From: Ulota crispa
Lineage: Eukaryota; Streptophyta; Bryopsida; Orthotrichales; Orthotrichaceae
Direction of reading: 5' to 3'
DNA length: 64,000 bases
NCBI GenBank assembly: GCA_963920765.1
Contig: OY987251.1
Span: forward strand, 250,501-314,500
The notes beneath the pieces are model-generated. The model made no database searches, had not been told where the DNA came from, and saw only the letters and a program-made list of their open reading frames with translations. Made by a program: the position numbers and the translations under genes. Positions 1-11,859 of this stretch are shown piece after piece. Each line of letters starts with the position of its first letter. Position 1 is the first letter of the stretch.

Positions 1-590
1 TTCTACCGTGCCATAGTTGCATGGTGGTACAAAGTAAGACATGGCTTCTCAGGTGTCTGCCCAGCTCTGCACCACAAACACAAAAGCCTGCTATCTGAAG
101 TTAGTTGTACAAAACAAAGCTGCCATAAATTTATAATATTGAAAGGATTCTAGTATTCCCAACTCACTAGAGTTCTTGTGAGTTTTGGTTTCCAACATTG
201 TCTTCTTGTAATTCAAAATCAACCGCATAACTTGATATTGCAAAATGTCTCCAATATAGCTTTCACTTTACCAAGAAATGTGAATCAACAATTTATCATG
301 GTACCTGAAAACGGCAGCACAAAGTGGAATTGTACATTATAATAGGGATGTTGGTGCCATATGTCTTGGCTAGACTTTGCACCTCCGTCCTCCTAAATGC
401 TCTGCATCAAATATAGGTTGTTGCAAATCACGTTTTGCTTATCTGGCAGTATTATTCGGCTTTGTAATTGTAGGTCAAAGATTTTTGTATTTGTCATTGT
501 CATTAGAGAAGTAGATTGAAATGTGCATGTTTTTGGAAGCAAAGTGAAATCCGAGGGGCAACATGAATATTTGTCTGAGTACTTTACAAA
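1..590. other. Non-coding AT-rich stretch
   Basis: No open frame of note and no recognised repeat in this part. It ends where a single arm of a foldback-element family begins. Confidence 0.5.
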
Positions 591-591
591 A

Positions 592-885
592 AAAAGTTGC
601 TGCCCTTGTTGCCCTTTTCCACCGGGCTCTAAAAATTCTTACATAACTTTTTCTTCATGTATTGGAATGAAGTAAAATTAGATCTCATTGTAAGTATTGA
701 AATTCTCCACTGACAATAAAAGTTTCAAGAAATCACATCAAATAGTTTAGCTATAGGTACATGCCCAAAATCTATTTGTCCCTTGAGGAGACGGTTGGGC
801 CTTTAGGGGTTAAATGGATGAAAATTGATTTTCATACATCCAATAAATTGTCTTTTTGTTATCCATCAAAATAAAACGTACGCCT
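592..885 (-). repeat. Single arm of foldback family A
   Basis: This stretch matches the right arm of the large foldback at 27750-28920. Shared landmarks in the same order are a run like aaaagtttcaagaaatcaca, then tagtttagctataggtac, then tgcccaaaatctatttgtcc and a terminal tttaggggttaa. Identity is imperfect. No partner arm lies beside it, so it is a solo or truncated copy. It was found by reading and its borders are approximate. Confidence 0.6.
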
Positions 886-2050
886 CTTTAAGGGTTAATA
901 ACATTCTCTACTCAAAGTTGCACAAACACGCAAAGCTTTTGCAAGTCAATATTCAAGTGGTATAGAATAAAGGATCTAATTTTAAAAAAACAATGTGATG
1001 TGGAAGATTTAGGCAAATGAACCATTTTAGGACATGTAGAAAGACTATCTAAGCTATTAGCAGCAGTAACAACAAAAAATAACTAAAAGGTTACAATTTG
1101 ATTGATGTTTGGTTGTTCAAGAGCATAATTGTCATAAATACATGTGGATGTTCATATAACAAGCCAACAAGATTTTGGATTCTTCAAATGTTGAGGTATT
1201 TTGGTCAAATCTAATATCTCCAAGCCCTGTCACAATAAGTTGAGTCCAAATTGACACGTCCAAATAGACTAAATGTGTCAGAAAGACTAAAATTGTCCAA
1301 AGTGACAAAAATATGTTCAAATCAAGACGTCCAAACCTACAAAAACTATCCAATTTGATGGTATTCTGTTGTAGTTAATTCAAAAATCCAATATATTGTA
1401 TTTAAGTTCCATAATAGAATACAAATGCTGGCCAACTGTATTAGCTGGGTAGTTCACAACATATGGCATTTACAATCAATAAAGAAACTCACGTTGGCAA
1501 CCTATAGGTTCAGTCGTCAGTGACTTGTTTACTTTATATTTGGAAGATGAAAGGATAATCTTAATGAACCTTATTAGCTAGCTCTTAATTTGTAATTTGA
1601 AAAGAACACAAAGGGATGAGGAGGGAGACAAAAAGACAATTGAAATGAATCCCTTTGAATTTGTTTCAAATTTAAATTTGAAATTTAAAACTACACTGAA
1701 TATTGCATTTAGGTTGCCCCACACAAATTTCTTGACATTTTACAATATTTAAATAATTACCTCTGCTACGGTAATATTCATTATAATTACTGCAATAAAC
1801 TAATATTAAAAGGTCTAGCAACAACAACAAAGCTCTAGAACCACAAAACAACAGCTATTAAGTTACAAGTTATGTGAAACTCCATTTTTTAGATAGTTAC
1901 ATGCACCTCCAAGTGGCCAAGTGGTGAGTCATGCAGTAGTTTTCCAATGCAAAGCAACCTAATTGTCAAGGCAACCTAAATGCAATGTTAAGTGTAGATG
2001 AAGTATAGATTGATATGAAAAGACATATTTAATCAATGAACCCTATTAGA
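886..2050. other. Non-coding stretch with a dispersed repeat
   Basis: Between about 1160 and 1345 the minus strand carries a phrase rich in tttggacatg/gtcaatttgg that recurs at 10170-10290 and 45855-45980 on the plus strand. The blocks at 1560-1690 and 2290-2400 resemble each other (a gggatgaggagggaga-like core followed by aaatttgaaattt). No gene is seen. Confidence 0.45.
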
Positions 2051-2059
2051 TAATTCTTG

Positions 2060-2128
2060 ATTTGAACACATGGTAAACATGGGCACATGGGAGACATGGG
2101 CACATGGGGGACATGGGCACATAGGGAG
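2060..2128. repeat. Short 18-bp minisatellite
   Basis: About three imperfect units of an 18-bp phrase (acatgggcacatgggrga, r = a or g) in tandem. Confidence 0.8.
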
Positions 2129-2756
2129 AGTGTGATGGATAGAAAGAAATTTAAAAATTATGCTCAAGCTTGCATTTACCTTGGTAAATGGGGTTTGTAG
2201 ACTTGTATGATTATAAAATTTGTGATCAAGTGAGGGGCCAAGGGGCAAAGTGATGAATGTGGACGTGCGGTATGAAAGGACATCTTTGGTGGAACCCATT
2301 GAATCTTTTTCCTACTTGAATTTGAAATTGAGATATAAAAGGGGTAGGGAGGGAGATGAAGAGGCACATTGATTTGAATCTAAAATTGAATTTGAGTTTA
2401 TATTATCCCATGGAATATATTTTAATGTGAACCAAGGACATGCCATGGGAACCATGCAGGGCACTTTTTTCTATAATAGTACTCTAACTTATCAAAAAAA
2501 TGCAAATAACATGTTAATTTTTTCTGCTCAAGTGTTCACTTACAATTTGAGTTGCACAAAGCACAAATGATTGCAAAGAATTCATAAAAAGCCTTCCCCC
2601 AAAATGGCGGGTGCATAAATCTACTATCTATCTATTCTTATAATAGTCTTGTATCATTAGTTGGGTAGTTGGGTGTCAAAATAATAGAATGTAAGGCAGT
2701 TGACAAACAATGTAATAACCAAATTTTCTATAACCGAATTTTCTACCTTACTAGCT

Positions 2757-3078
2757 GGCCTTGGATGGGAGGCCATGGGCATGAGATGGGATGGGTCATG
2801 GGCATGAGATGAAATGGGTCATGGGAATGGGTGGGATGGGATAGATCATGGACATAAACGGGATGGGATGGGTTATGGACATGGATGGGATGGATTGTGG
2901 GCATAGAATGGAATGGGTTATGGGCATGAAATGCAATGGATCACAAACTTGGGTGGAATGGACCATAGGCATGGGTGGGATGGGTCATAGGCATGGGTGG
3001 GATGGATCCATGAGCATGGGATGGGATGGATCCATGAGCATGGGATGGGATGGATCCATGAGCATAGGATGGGAGAAT
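2757..3078. repeat. ATGGG-rich minisatellite
   Basis: Tandem degenerate array built on gggatgggatggrtcatggg-like units. It is least regular at the left and becomes an exact 27-bp repeat with the core gggatggatccatgagcatg at 2998-3070, as if the array is expanding at its right end. Apparent reading frames across it on both strands are products of the repeat, not genes. Confidence 0.85.
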
Positions 3079-3099
3079 AGAGATCAATGTTAATTTTTT

Positions 3100-5325
3100 T
3101 GCAGGTACCCCCTTTTGTGATGGCCTTTTGATAGAACAGTGGGTACATAGGCCTACAAATAATATTAGATTTCAATAGAGAAAACGCAGTACAAGTTTAG
3201 CTTTATTTTGCTTCCATAGTAAAACCATATTAAACAACGTAATCACACAAAATTTGTGTTATTTTCTAATCTTTCTATTAATCAATTTACTATCTCAAAT
3301 CAACTCATCTCTCTATAGTAGTGTCCACAAATTTTGCTAAACTCAAACTTTTGTCCATTTTATAGGAGCTATCAAAAAACGGGAAAAAAAAAAAAAAAGA
3401 AATTTAGCCCTCTATAGCCCAAGAAAACTTATTTTTTTAAAATTATTGCTTTGCAAAATTCCAAGGCCAATCTTAAGACAAAAGCCATTGTGTTATTATA
3501 CAACTTGCGGAGACAAGGATTCTTGTACAAGTAGACCTTCATGAGCCCTCCATAATAACATACGACCACATAGAGTCCTTAATACATTCAATTCATTCTA
3601 TTGGTTCTTGATGAAAAGCCACACATGAAGAAGTTTGAATAAGGCCATACTTAAAAAAGCAAGCCAAAGATGCAATGCTAATACAATGCCTTTGAAGTTC
3701 TTCTCAAAAAAATTGTTTACTAATATGGAACAAACAACCAATGTAGAGAACCATTTGCATTGATGTCAAGAATCTTTCATAGCAAAATTGCTCAAAATAA
3801 TGCTACAATGGGTTTCATTTTTGAAGAAGAATACATTAATTCAAAGCACATGTGGGAAAGGATATAGAGTAATTTGTGACAAGACTTTAATTGTTTACAC
3901 AAAACCTAACAATTATTTTGGTGTACTTGGTTTGCTATGTTGATGTTACAAACATATGCTAATCCTAATTCCACTGCAGGTGTGAAGAGATGGTGAAACC
4001 AATTTCAGCAAAATAAGATGTTCATATAGCAACTGCACAATTATTAGTGTACATGCTGTGTACGTAATGAGGCGAGGAGGTCGTGGTTACAATTTGCAAG
4101 TGCCTTGGAGGCAACATGATGATCTAATTCTGGTAATACTTTTGCACTTTTTCTCAAAAAAAATATTGAAAAATACATATTGTAGATGTTTCTCAAATTT
4201 CATGTTTTAGTGTTAACTTTCATGCTCACTTGGAGTCATAAAACTCAAAAACAACAAACAAGTTTGCAAAAGGACAAACCCGTTTACAAGTTGTTTTTAG
4301 GTTTTCCAAGTCCAAGTTTAGCATTTAAGTTTGCATTTATTGTTGAAGTGCTTCAGCTCATACAAATGCTCATGTATTGTACAAAATATGGTTGTTACTA
4401 AATTTAGATTGTTTTAGGGAACATTTCAAAAATATCTTTTGCAAAAAAATAATAATCCATTGCCAATGTCATACAATTTGCTCTTCAGCTATAAAAGCCA
4501 TTATACATAAGCTTCTCTATAAATTATGGGAAACTCTCTATATACCTCCCCTTGGAAAATGAAGAGAATTTTCTACAATTTGTGATGTTGCTTATCCTAT
4601 GCCAAATGCACTTTTGTTAAAAACATAAGCACATTTGAGAAACTTGGCTTCACAACTTCCAAAAAGCATCCAAAATATTCAATCTCCAATACGGAGACCA
4701 ACAAAATACACTCTTTTCCAAAATTAGCACTTGATAAATTTTCATATAAATAATTCCAAGGCTCAAAAATTATCAAATTGCAAGCATTCAATCATGCAAA
4801 CGCAACAAGTAAACAGTGTCAACACCCAAGTGCCAAATCAGTCTTCACCATATGGTGTAAAATTCTAAAACTATCAAAGAACTTTAGAAGCTACAAAAGC
4901 TTCAGTACATCCAAGACAATAACAAACATTTTTCTTAAAACATCAAATTCACTGGTTTTGAAAATGTCTTCAAATCCTTTAAAATAACTTAGGCAAAAAT
5001 TGATAGAGTACTTTTGACAAGCTTGGTTCAAAGTTCAAACCCTTTATTAAAAAAGAAAAATTTGATGGATATCCCTCAAGTTTGCAATATCTGTATAGTT
5101 GCCCTTGGTTTTCCAAAAATTGCACAAATATCCTTGGACCGTAGTTTTCAAGCGTGTGTTATGTTGTGGACAGTCACTTCCTTCTCCCTTTATATGCACG
5201 TTGCTTCTATCTTATTCTATTACACTCCCTCCTCCAACATTGATCATGAAAGAAGTGGTGTGCACAACAAAATAATTACTTGAAAATTATGATCCAAAGA
5301 TATCTGTACAATTTTATAAAAAACC
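3100..5325. other. Non-coding stretch
   Basis: AT-rich sequence with scattered open frames under 90 codons. None shows a recognisable motif or good splice borders. I see no gene or structured repeat. Confidence 0.45.
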
Positions 5326-5330
5326 AAAGG

Positions 5331-5690
5331 CATCTATTCAAACATTACAAGATAGTCACACCTTCTTTGCTCCATTCTTGATCTTTGGAGAATGGAGTCA
5401 GGGCACCCATCTGGGCTAATTATTTGAAGATGGAGAAGTTTTCTCTTCTCCTCTTGAGGTGAAGAATGGGGAGGAAAAATCTTGACACATTAATTTTTTA
5501 ACCATTTTTGTCTTGTTTTCAACCTACTTAGTTTTTATTTACCCTTATTTTTTCATTTTTAGCAATACCTATTATGTTCTTAGAAGCTACTTCTCATACC
5601 TACGCTTTAGCTTTTCTTATTTTAAGCCTTCTCCATTCTCCATTCTCTATTCTCTATTCTTCAATAACCACAAAAGGGGTGTTCCACCTT
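5331..5690 (+). repeat. Dispersed repeat family B, copy 1
   Basis: Similar over about 350 bp to 47945-48300. Both copies run through a phrase like ttctcttctcctcttgaggtg, then ttttgtcttgttttcaacc, then ttcatttttagcaatacc and a CT-rich tail. A shorter partial third copy starts near 5870. No coding capacity or terminal repeats could be recognised. Confidence 0.6.
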
Positions 5691-6310
5691 CTTTTATGGA
5701 GACGTGCTCCCATTTGCCCCTATTTTCACTCCACCATGTCTCATTATGGGTAGTCACGGCACTTTTTTTTCTGCTTGCAAAGAATGAGAATGCAAGTGTG
5801 TTGTGTTGCTGGTGGCTAGTAGGCTTTAAGTTAGCTTAGTGTGCTTAACTTCTCACTGGTCCATTTTTCTCTTCTAGAGGTAAAAAATGGAGTGGAGAAT
5901 GAGTTAGCATATGAACTTTTTACCATGGTCTATTTGTTTTCCCTGCTCTTGAATTGCTTTTCATCCTAGCTCTTTTTGCTCCTCCAATCACTGGCAGTGC
6001 TGCCTTTCTCTAAGTAAACCATTTTCCATTCTCCATTCTCCATTTTCCATTGCAGACAAATGGAATGTCACAACATGTTCACTAAAATGAGCTCCTATTG
6101 GCTCCTACTTTCATTTAGGGGATTCTCAATCTCCATTTCTTTTTATTCTCCAAGAAGCTGTGACTACCGCTATTGTTCACTGAAGTTTCATTCTTGGAGA
6201 AGGTGTGACTGCCTCTGTTGTAAATTTTAGAGGTGTCAATTAGATTTTTCTTTTAAAATTGTTTCTACTTTTTATTTATTTCCTTTTGTAAATGGCATGT
6301 TTGTTTGCAG

Positions 6311-6609
6311 AGTTCCACGCCCTTTGAACAATTGGAAGGCCAGAAATTCAGACTAGTAATTGCCTTTGTGGGGTTTAGCACTGCCATCCTCATTTTTGTA
6401 TGGAACTCCAAACAAGTTGTGTTTAGAAGTGACCTACCACCAAGGACGTCGCCAGGACTTATGTTTTCCTTATACAGTCATAATTACATTCAATCCCCAA
6501 ATGGGAGCCAAGATGAGACTTGGCACCAAGGCAGTGGAGCAAATGGTAGGAGACGTAGGACATTATCACATCCATTATTTGAACTCAAATTTGAAAACAA
6601 ACTTGGAAG
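6311..6609 (+). CDS. Candidate internal exon encoding a membrane anchor
   Basis: A 299-bp open stretch starts right after a strong acceptor (tttgtttgcag) and ends at a strong donor (GGAAG/GTGAGC). It would encode about 99 residues. Residues 14-30 or so (FRLVIAFVGFSTAILIFVW) form one hydrophobic segment followed by a basic/polar stretch with a RRRR-like patch. This is the pattern of the N-terminal anchor of a type II membrane protein such as a plant glycosyltransferase, but no family is recognised. No start codon lies in the exon itself, so an upstream exon would be needed and none was found. It may be a stranded fragment. The open length and the two splice borders are what is seen; the membrane role is inference. 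Confidence 0.35.
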
Positions 6610-7015
6610 GTGAGCCATGAGACTAGTTTTTTTGTCAAAATATTAAATTTCACCTATAAAAGTGTACTTAGGGCTATATAACTGTTCATTATAAATGTTC
6701 ATCTTTTAAAAAAGTTGCTACTTTTAAAGTTTTTCCATTGATCTTGAGTTCAAAATTGGTTCATGCTCACAAATTTTGGCTCATGGATTCACTATTTTAT
6801 GCTCACAAAATAGCATCATTTGACTTTGAGTTAACCCACTTTCATTGTTATGTGCTTGGGTAACTCTAAAAACTTTGAAAAGTGTCCAAACCCAATGAGC
6901 AAGGAGATCCAAAAAACTATAGAAAGTCAAGCAAACAAAATGTCAAAAAAATTGGTTGAAATATGAGTCACCCAATAAAAATTGGGTTGAAGTTTTGGAA
7001 AATGTTTAATTATAA

Positions 7016-7895
7016 TACAGTACCCTAAAAAAAGTCTACATACTCCCCTTTTAAGGCATTCAAAGAAATTTGCTTAATACAAAACATAATTGACATTCTA
7101 TCCTCAATTTTTTCGTATGTGATCCTCGTGCAATCATGATCAAGCATATCAAACTCCAAATACTAAAAACCATAATCCTATTTTTGATAAATGGTTTTGT
7201 GTCAAAATCATGGTTTTACAAGAAAGTTGATAAAAAAATGTTGGCAACGAAGTTTTGAGATTTGATTGCATGGATATGTTGGAGACATCCATACGCACAC
7301 CTTTCTTTCAAGCAAACATTTCCAGAACAATTCCAAAAGAATTCTATTAAATAATTTATTGTTAAGGTGATCATAACTAGATTTGGTAAAATACACTCTT
7401 CTTCATCAAAATTAGTTTTTTGGCAAAATAAACATACCATCAAGTTTAAAGGTACAAAGTTTATTACAATGTATGAGTCTTTTGCCACAAACTAATTTTC
7501 ATGAAGAAATATATATTTTACTAAATTTGGTCATGATCACCCTAACATTAAGATGTTTTTAGAATTCTTTTGGAATTTTTTTGGAAATTTTGGTTGAAGG
7601 AAAGATGTGCATATGGATGTCTCAAACTTACCCATGCATTCAAATCTCAAAAATTCATTCCCAACATTTTTTTATCAACTTTCTTATAAAACCATGATTT
7701 TGACACAAAACCATTTATCAAAAATAGGATTTTGGTTTATAGAGACTAAAGTATGGTAAGCTTGATCATGTTTGCGCCAAGATCACATACAAAATATCTA
7801 TGGATAAAATGCCAATTATGTTTTGTATTAAGCAAACTCCTTTGAATGCCTTGAAATGGAAGTATGTAGACTTTCTTTTGGGTAGTGCACAATGA
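7016..7895. mobile_element. Long foldback (inverted-repeat) element, family C
   Basis: Two arms of about 400 bp form an imperfect palindrome centred near 7455. The left arm reads from aaagtctacatactcc through aaatggttttgtgtcaaaatc and aagttgataaaaaaatgttg; the same phrases appear reverse-complemented in the right arm, ending at tatgtagactttc near 7870. The loop is under 80 bp. Mismatches are spread evenly, so it is an old copy. No transposase is encoded. A clear target-site duplication was not found. Confidence 0.85.
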
Positions 7896-7899
7896 ACTA

Positions 7900-9815
7900 A
7901 TTTGTTCAAAAAACCACACTTTAAGGGCTACTTTGCCTTTTCATGGGCTTTTTGAGACAAGAAGATTTTTTGTCTAATTTTTAGACTAAAAAAATGGATG
8001 TCAAATGTAATTAAAAAAATTTCATATTTTTTGAAGCATTATTGAGTCATTCATGAATTTTCAATATCTTTGTAGTAGGCACCTATTTGTGACTTGTAGG
8101 TCTCTTAAAAATTGATCACTTGCAACTTGTAAAGAGATGAGGTAAAACCAAGGAATTTGATTGGCTTTTGCAATAAAGTACACTTCTTCTTCTTCTATTC
8201 ATTCAATGGACAACATAAGTTCATTAAAGGACCAGTTTATATCCATTATTTAGCTAATTATAGGGACGCTTTTGGAGAGAGGTCGCAAGTTGAGCATATA
8301 CCTAATACATGCACTATCCTAAGCATGAGTTAATAAAATTGGTCATAAATGAAAAATGTATGATTTATTTCAAAGAAACTCAAAATCTCCTTGGACATTG
8401 CTTAAGCCTATTTTGAATGATGTTGAAAGTACCACCATGTATGTTTATGGTGCCCTCTAACATGCAAAAGAAACAATGACAACTTTTGCACATTGGCATT
8501 TGTTCATGAAGAAAAATGCAAGTGATTGTATAAATTTTGAAGGTGTAATGAATCAAAAGTGAATTTTGTATATTTGAGTGTTGAGGGATACTATAAATGA
8601 AACTTGGATGAATCCAAAATTCATTTAATACATTTTGAAAAAAGATGTTCATGACATCAAGATGTTATTGATAAAAAAGAAGCGTAAATTGAAAGGAATT
8701 TTATTACAACTTGTTCCATTGCAAAGCCGCCTATTTCCATAGTATCAAAAATGTGTATTCATTTTTTGAAATGGTCACTAGCTCCACAAAATTTTCACCT
8801 GTGTACTACTCATCAATTTGGATATTGCGTGGTTCAAGTTTTCATTCAAAAGTAAAGGAACAACATTTTGTTTGAGTTAGTAGTAGATAAAACTTACTTC
8901 ATTGAAACTATTTTTTGAACAAAAGCAAGAGAAATGAAGTTGGAGTGTAAGTCATTGTATGCAATTGGAACTAAAAAATAAAAAGTTGAGTCATTAAGTG
9001 TTACAATTTTTGAAGCTTTTAATGTGGAATATGCTTTTTCATTCAGTAGCATCACTTATGCAAGGCAACTATGGCTTGCTCTAGATTAAGAGCTGAAAAT
9101 AGTATTGGAGCTCAAAACAATTGAAATCATTGCCATTTGTTGGTTAAATTTCTAAAATCAACTCTAAGGCGTTTGCGTGTAAGAACCACAGTCAAAGTTT
9201 TGAAAACATGTCTAATGCTCAAAAAAACAAGAGTGACAAAATCGCAATTCCAAAATTTTGTCATCCAAGAATGGAAGGCAAATACATTGCTTGTGGTTGT
9301 AGTCACAATTTGATAAAGGAAGGTTATTTTAATACAAAGAAGTTTGGTATTAAATAAACTAATTGGCCCTTTCACAGGTAGTTGAAGTCTCAGCTAATTT
9401 GGATGGTGTCCTTCTCTATTCCATCTCTTCTAGGAAAAACAAAATTTTGTAATTATAATCTCAAGACCTTTGCAAAAAAAAGAAGTAGATACATATTTTT
9501 ATTGTACTTTTATTACAGTAAATGCTTGAGATGATGTTTGAGGGCATGTGTATTTTCAGAGAGTAACAAGTTTTGATGACCTTTCCTTGTAATGTGAATT
9601 GACTCTAAAATTTGAACAAATGCCCTTGTGCACAATTTGCCAACCTTGGTGAGAGCATCACTTTACTAAAAGTTCAATACTTCACCATATTTATCCAAAT
9701 TGCAAGTTTGACTCTTTTATCCATAAAGGTCAAGTTTGCTAAAATGAAATATTGTGCGGGTGGTAACTTACATTGAATTTTGACATCTTCATTAATTTGT
9801 GCTCCTTTGTGAAAT
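7900..9815. other. Non-coding stretch
   Basis: AT-rich sequence with short open frames on the minus strand (8380-8652, 9127-9375) that show no recognisable motif. No structured repeat was seen. Confidence 0.45.
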
Positions 9816-9824
9816 GCATCTCAG

Positions 9825-9964
9825 GGAAAGTTTTTACATTGAGATGAAGCTGGGGATCCAAGAAAAATTGTTTAATTTCAATATTGACACTGGAAGTCAA
9901 GGCACATGGGTACACTGCAAACGTTCTGGCCACAAATCAAAAATTACAAATTTGGTTTGTTCCT
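9825..9964 (+). pseudogene. Orphan exon of a pepsin-like aspartic protease (N-lobe)
   Basis: After an acceptor-like atctcag the frame reads ESFYIEMKLGIQEKLFNFNI followed at once by DTGSQGTWVHC. This is the first active-site region of family A1 pepsin-like proteases: a strand of the form fYiemkLG, then the catalytic DTGS with a TWvhC continuation typical of plant nucellin-like members. A weak donor (TTG/GTTTGT) lies near 9957. No matching exons were found downstream on this strand. The other protease exons in the window (27.5-34.05 kb) lie on the opposite strand 17 kb away or more and lack this exon. It is either a relic of a second copy or an exon moved by an inversion. The motif is seen directly; pseudogene status is inferred from isolation. 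Confidence 0.65.
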
Positions 9965-10169
9965 CTCTTATATCACTAGTAACTATTACAATACTCACCT
10001 ATATTGAGATTATAGCTTGAATGTAGGTATTGCTATTGTGGCCACAAGTTTTGCTATTGCTATTTCAACTAACATTTTTTTGTTAGTGACATCACATATC
10101 ATCCAAATGTTTTGCTATTATCACCACAATTTGCACTACACGGGAGCACTGTCAAATCAAACATTTGTT

Positions 10170-10290
10170 GTCAATTAGGTCGCCTTGATTTGGACACTTT
10201 CTATCACTTTGGACATGTTTTTGTCAAATTTTTGTCAATTTGGACAATTTAGTCAATTTGGACAATTTAGTCAATTTGGAACTGTCATTG
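10170..10290 (+). repeat. TTTGGACA-rich dispersed repeat
   Basis: Contains gtcaattaggtcgccttgat and then short tandem units of gtcaatttggacaattta. The same phrases occur at 45855-45980 and, reversed, at 1160-1345. Confidence 0.6.
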
Positions 10291-11065
10291 TGTATAGTCT
10301 TTCTTGTAGAATTGCCAACCCACTACAATGCACATTCTCAAATTGTGATATTGTATCAAAGTAAAAAGAACAAAGCGAGAAAATGTTCAGTTAGAAAATG
10401 TATAGTTAGAAAATGTTACTTTGAGAGTTAATGGTCTATTTGTCTTCTTCACCTTTGTATGACCATTCTTGCAATTTATTGTCCAACATTTCTATCTTGT
10501 CACAATTGAGACATATAAGGAGTGTCAACCTGCATGAGAAAAGAACATTGAGCAAAAAGAATGGTGAAGAGAGTAGTGGACATGTGGTGGTACTAGCAAA
10601 ACCATTTGATTGGGGTGGCAATAGCAATACTTTCTATTTAGTATGAGAATTTACAATACTTGTGCAATGAGTAAAGAAATAAAATACAAACCTTTTCAAG
10701 CATTTGGTGGAGGTCATAAATAACTCCTAGCAAATCTTTAAAGACCTACTGCAAATATTTTAAAAAATGATGTTTTTTAGCATTTATAACAATACTAGAT
10801 TCTAGTTCTAAGCAAATGTTTTTAATTTTTAGTTTTTACTCTTGTGTTTATAGAGAACAAATCCTTTTTTTCCTCACTATATGTTTGTATGTAAAGTATA
10901 AAAGATTTATGAATGTGTTAGCAACTATGGCAATTCTGGCTTTGCTTTTGCAAGGATGACAGTATTTTAAAAGTATCATGTACATTTTATTGAAACACTA
11001 AGAGCACTTTGTAAAAATCATGTGCACTTTTGATACTTACATGCTAAGGGGAAATTTTTCATCCC

Positions 11066-11385
11066 TTGCATGGCAAAAAATATCTGCAAAATAAGAAAAG
11101 GCCATTTTTCATAAGATTTTTTGAAATAGATCATAAACACATGGTTCATCATGGAATGCAAAAAACAACCTCACCAAATGTACTCATGATTTTGGGTAAC
11201 CCAAATTGTGAGAAAATTCAAAGACATTGTGTTAGGTCTCATGGTGCCCTTCTTGCAATTTTCATGAGGCCATCATGCAATGTTGACTATTACAAATTTT
11301 AGAAAAAGCATTGTAATGCATGGGCACTTGCCATATCATTGTAGAGCACTATAGAGGAGCAAACATTATGACTAGCTGGGCATTC
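11066..11385 (+). repeat. Dispersed repeat family D, copy 1
   Basis: Resembles 26700-27010 on the same strand and 43240-43520 on the other. Landmarks are gatcataaacacatggttca and catgatggaccatgtg-like phrases, a tcatgaggtcaacatg-like phrase and a gcttggcacctgccaatgc-like phrase near the end. The three copies differ a lot. No protein-coding content is recognisable; the open frame in this copy is not conserved in the others. Confidence 0.6.
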
Positions 11386-11389
11386 ACAA

Positions 11390-11645
11390 GTTAACCTCTA
11401 AAAGCCCAAGTGGCCCTTTGAGGGCCAAGTGGGGTTTTGGGCATGTTCCTACAGCTAAACTAGTTTGTGTGATTTTTTGGAACTTTTATTAAACTAAATG
11501 GGAATTCAAATGCCTTTGTTGCCATCTAACTTTTCTTCATTCCAACATTTAACAAAGAAGTGCAAGAATTTATCAAAACTAGGGGAGGAGGGGCAGTTTG
11601 GGCAAGGGTTCTTTTTTATTAGTGAGTTTTGACTCCAAAGAGGGT
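11390..11645 (+). repeat. Single arm of foldback family A
   Basis: Matches the left arm of the foldback at 27750-28920: taacctctaaaagccc, then gggccaagtggggttttggg, tgtgtgattttttggaactt and ggggcagtttgggcaa in the same order. It lies directly against a copy of repeat family D and has no second arm. Confidence 0.65.
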
Positions 11646-11859
11646 CAATTCCTATCCATGGGCACAAGGTGTGGATACTTGGGCAAAGGGGTATGGAGTG
11701 GAAGGGGCTCTTTTTGGGAGACTCCCTACCTCCATTCCTTTTGCCTCTTATAAAATTTGGTACTCTACATTTTTTAGCAGTTTGTGTATTTGTTTTTTGA
11801 TATTTTTTCCAAGTTGTAGTGGGTTAGGATATTTTGGTTTTCATTGTTAGGATCCATGT

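Noticed and set aside
2848-3175. Open frames of 81 and 85 codons on both strands
   Set aside because: They run through the ATGGG minisatellite and only reflect its repeat unit.
4186-5283. Series of plus-strand frames of 60-90 codons
   Set aside because: AT-rich, overlapping in different frames, without splice borders or family motifs.
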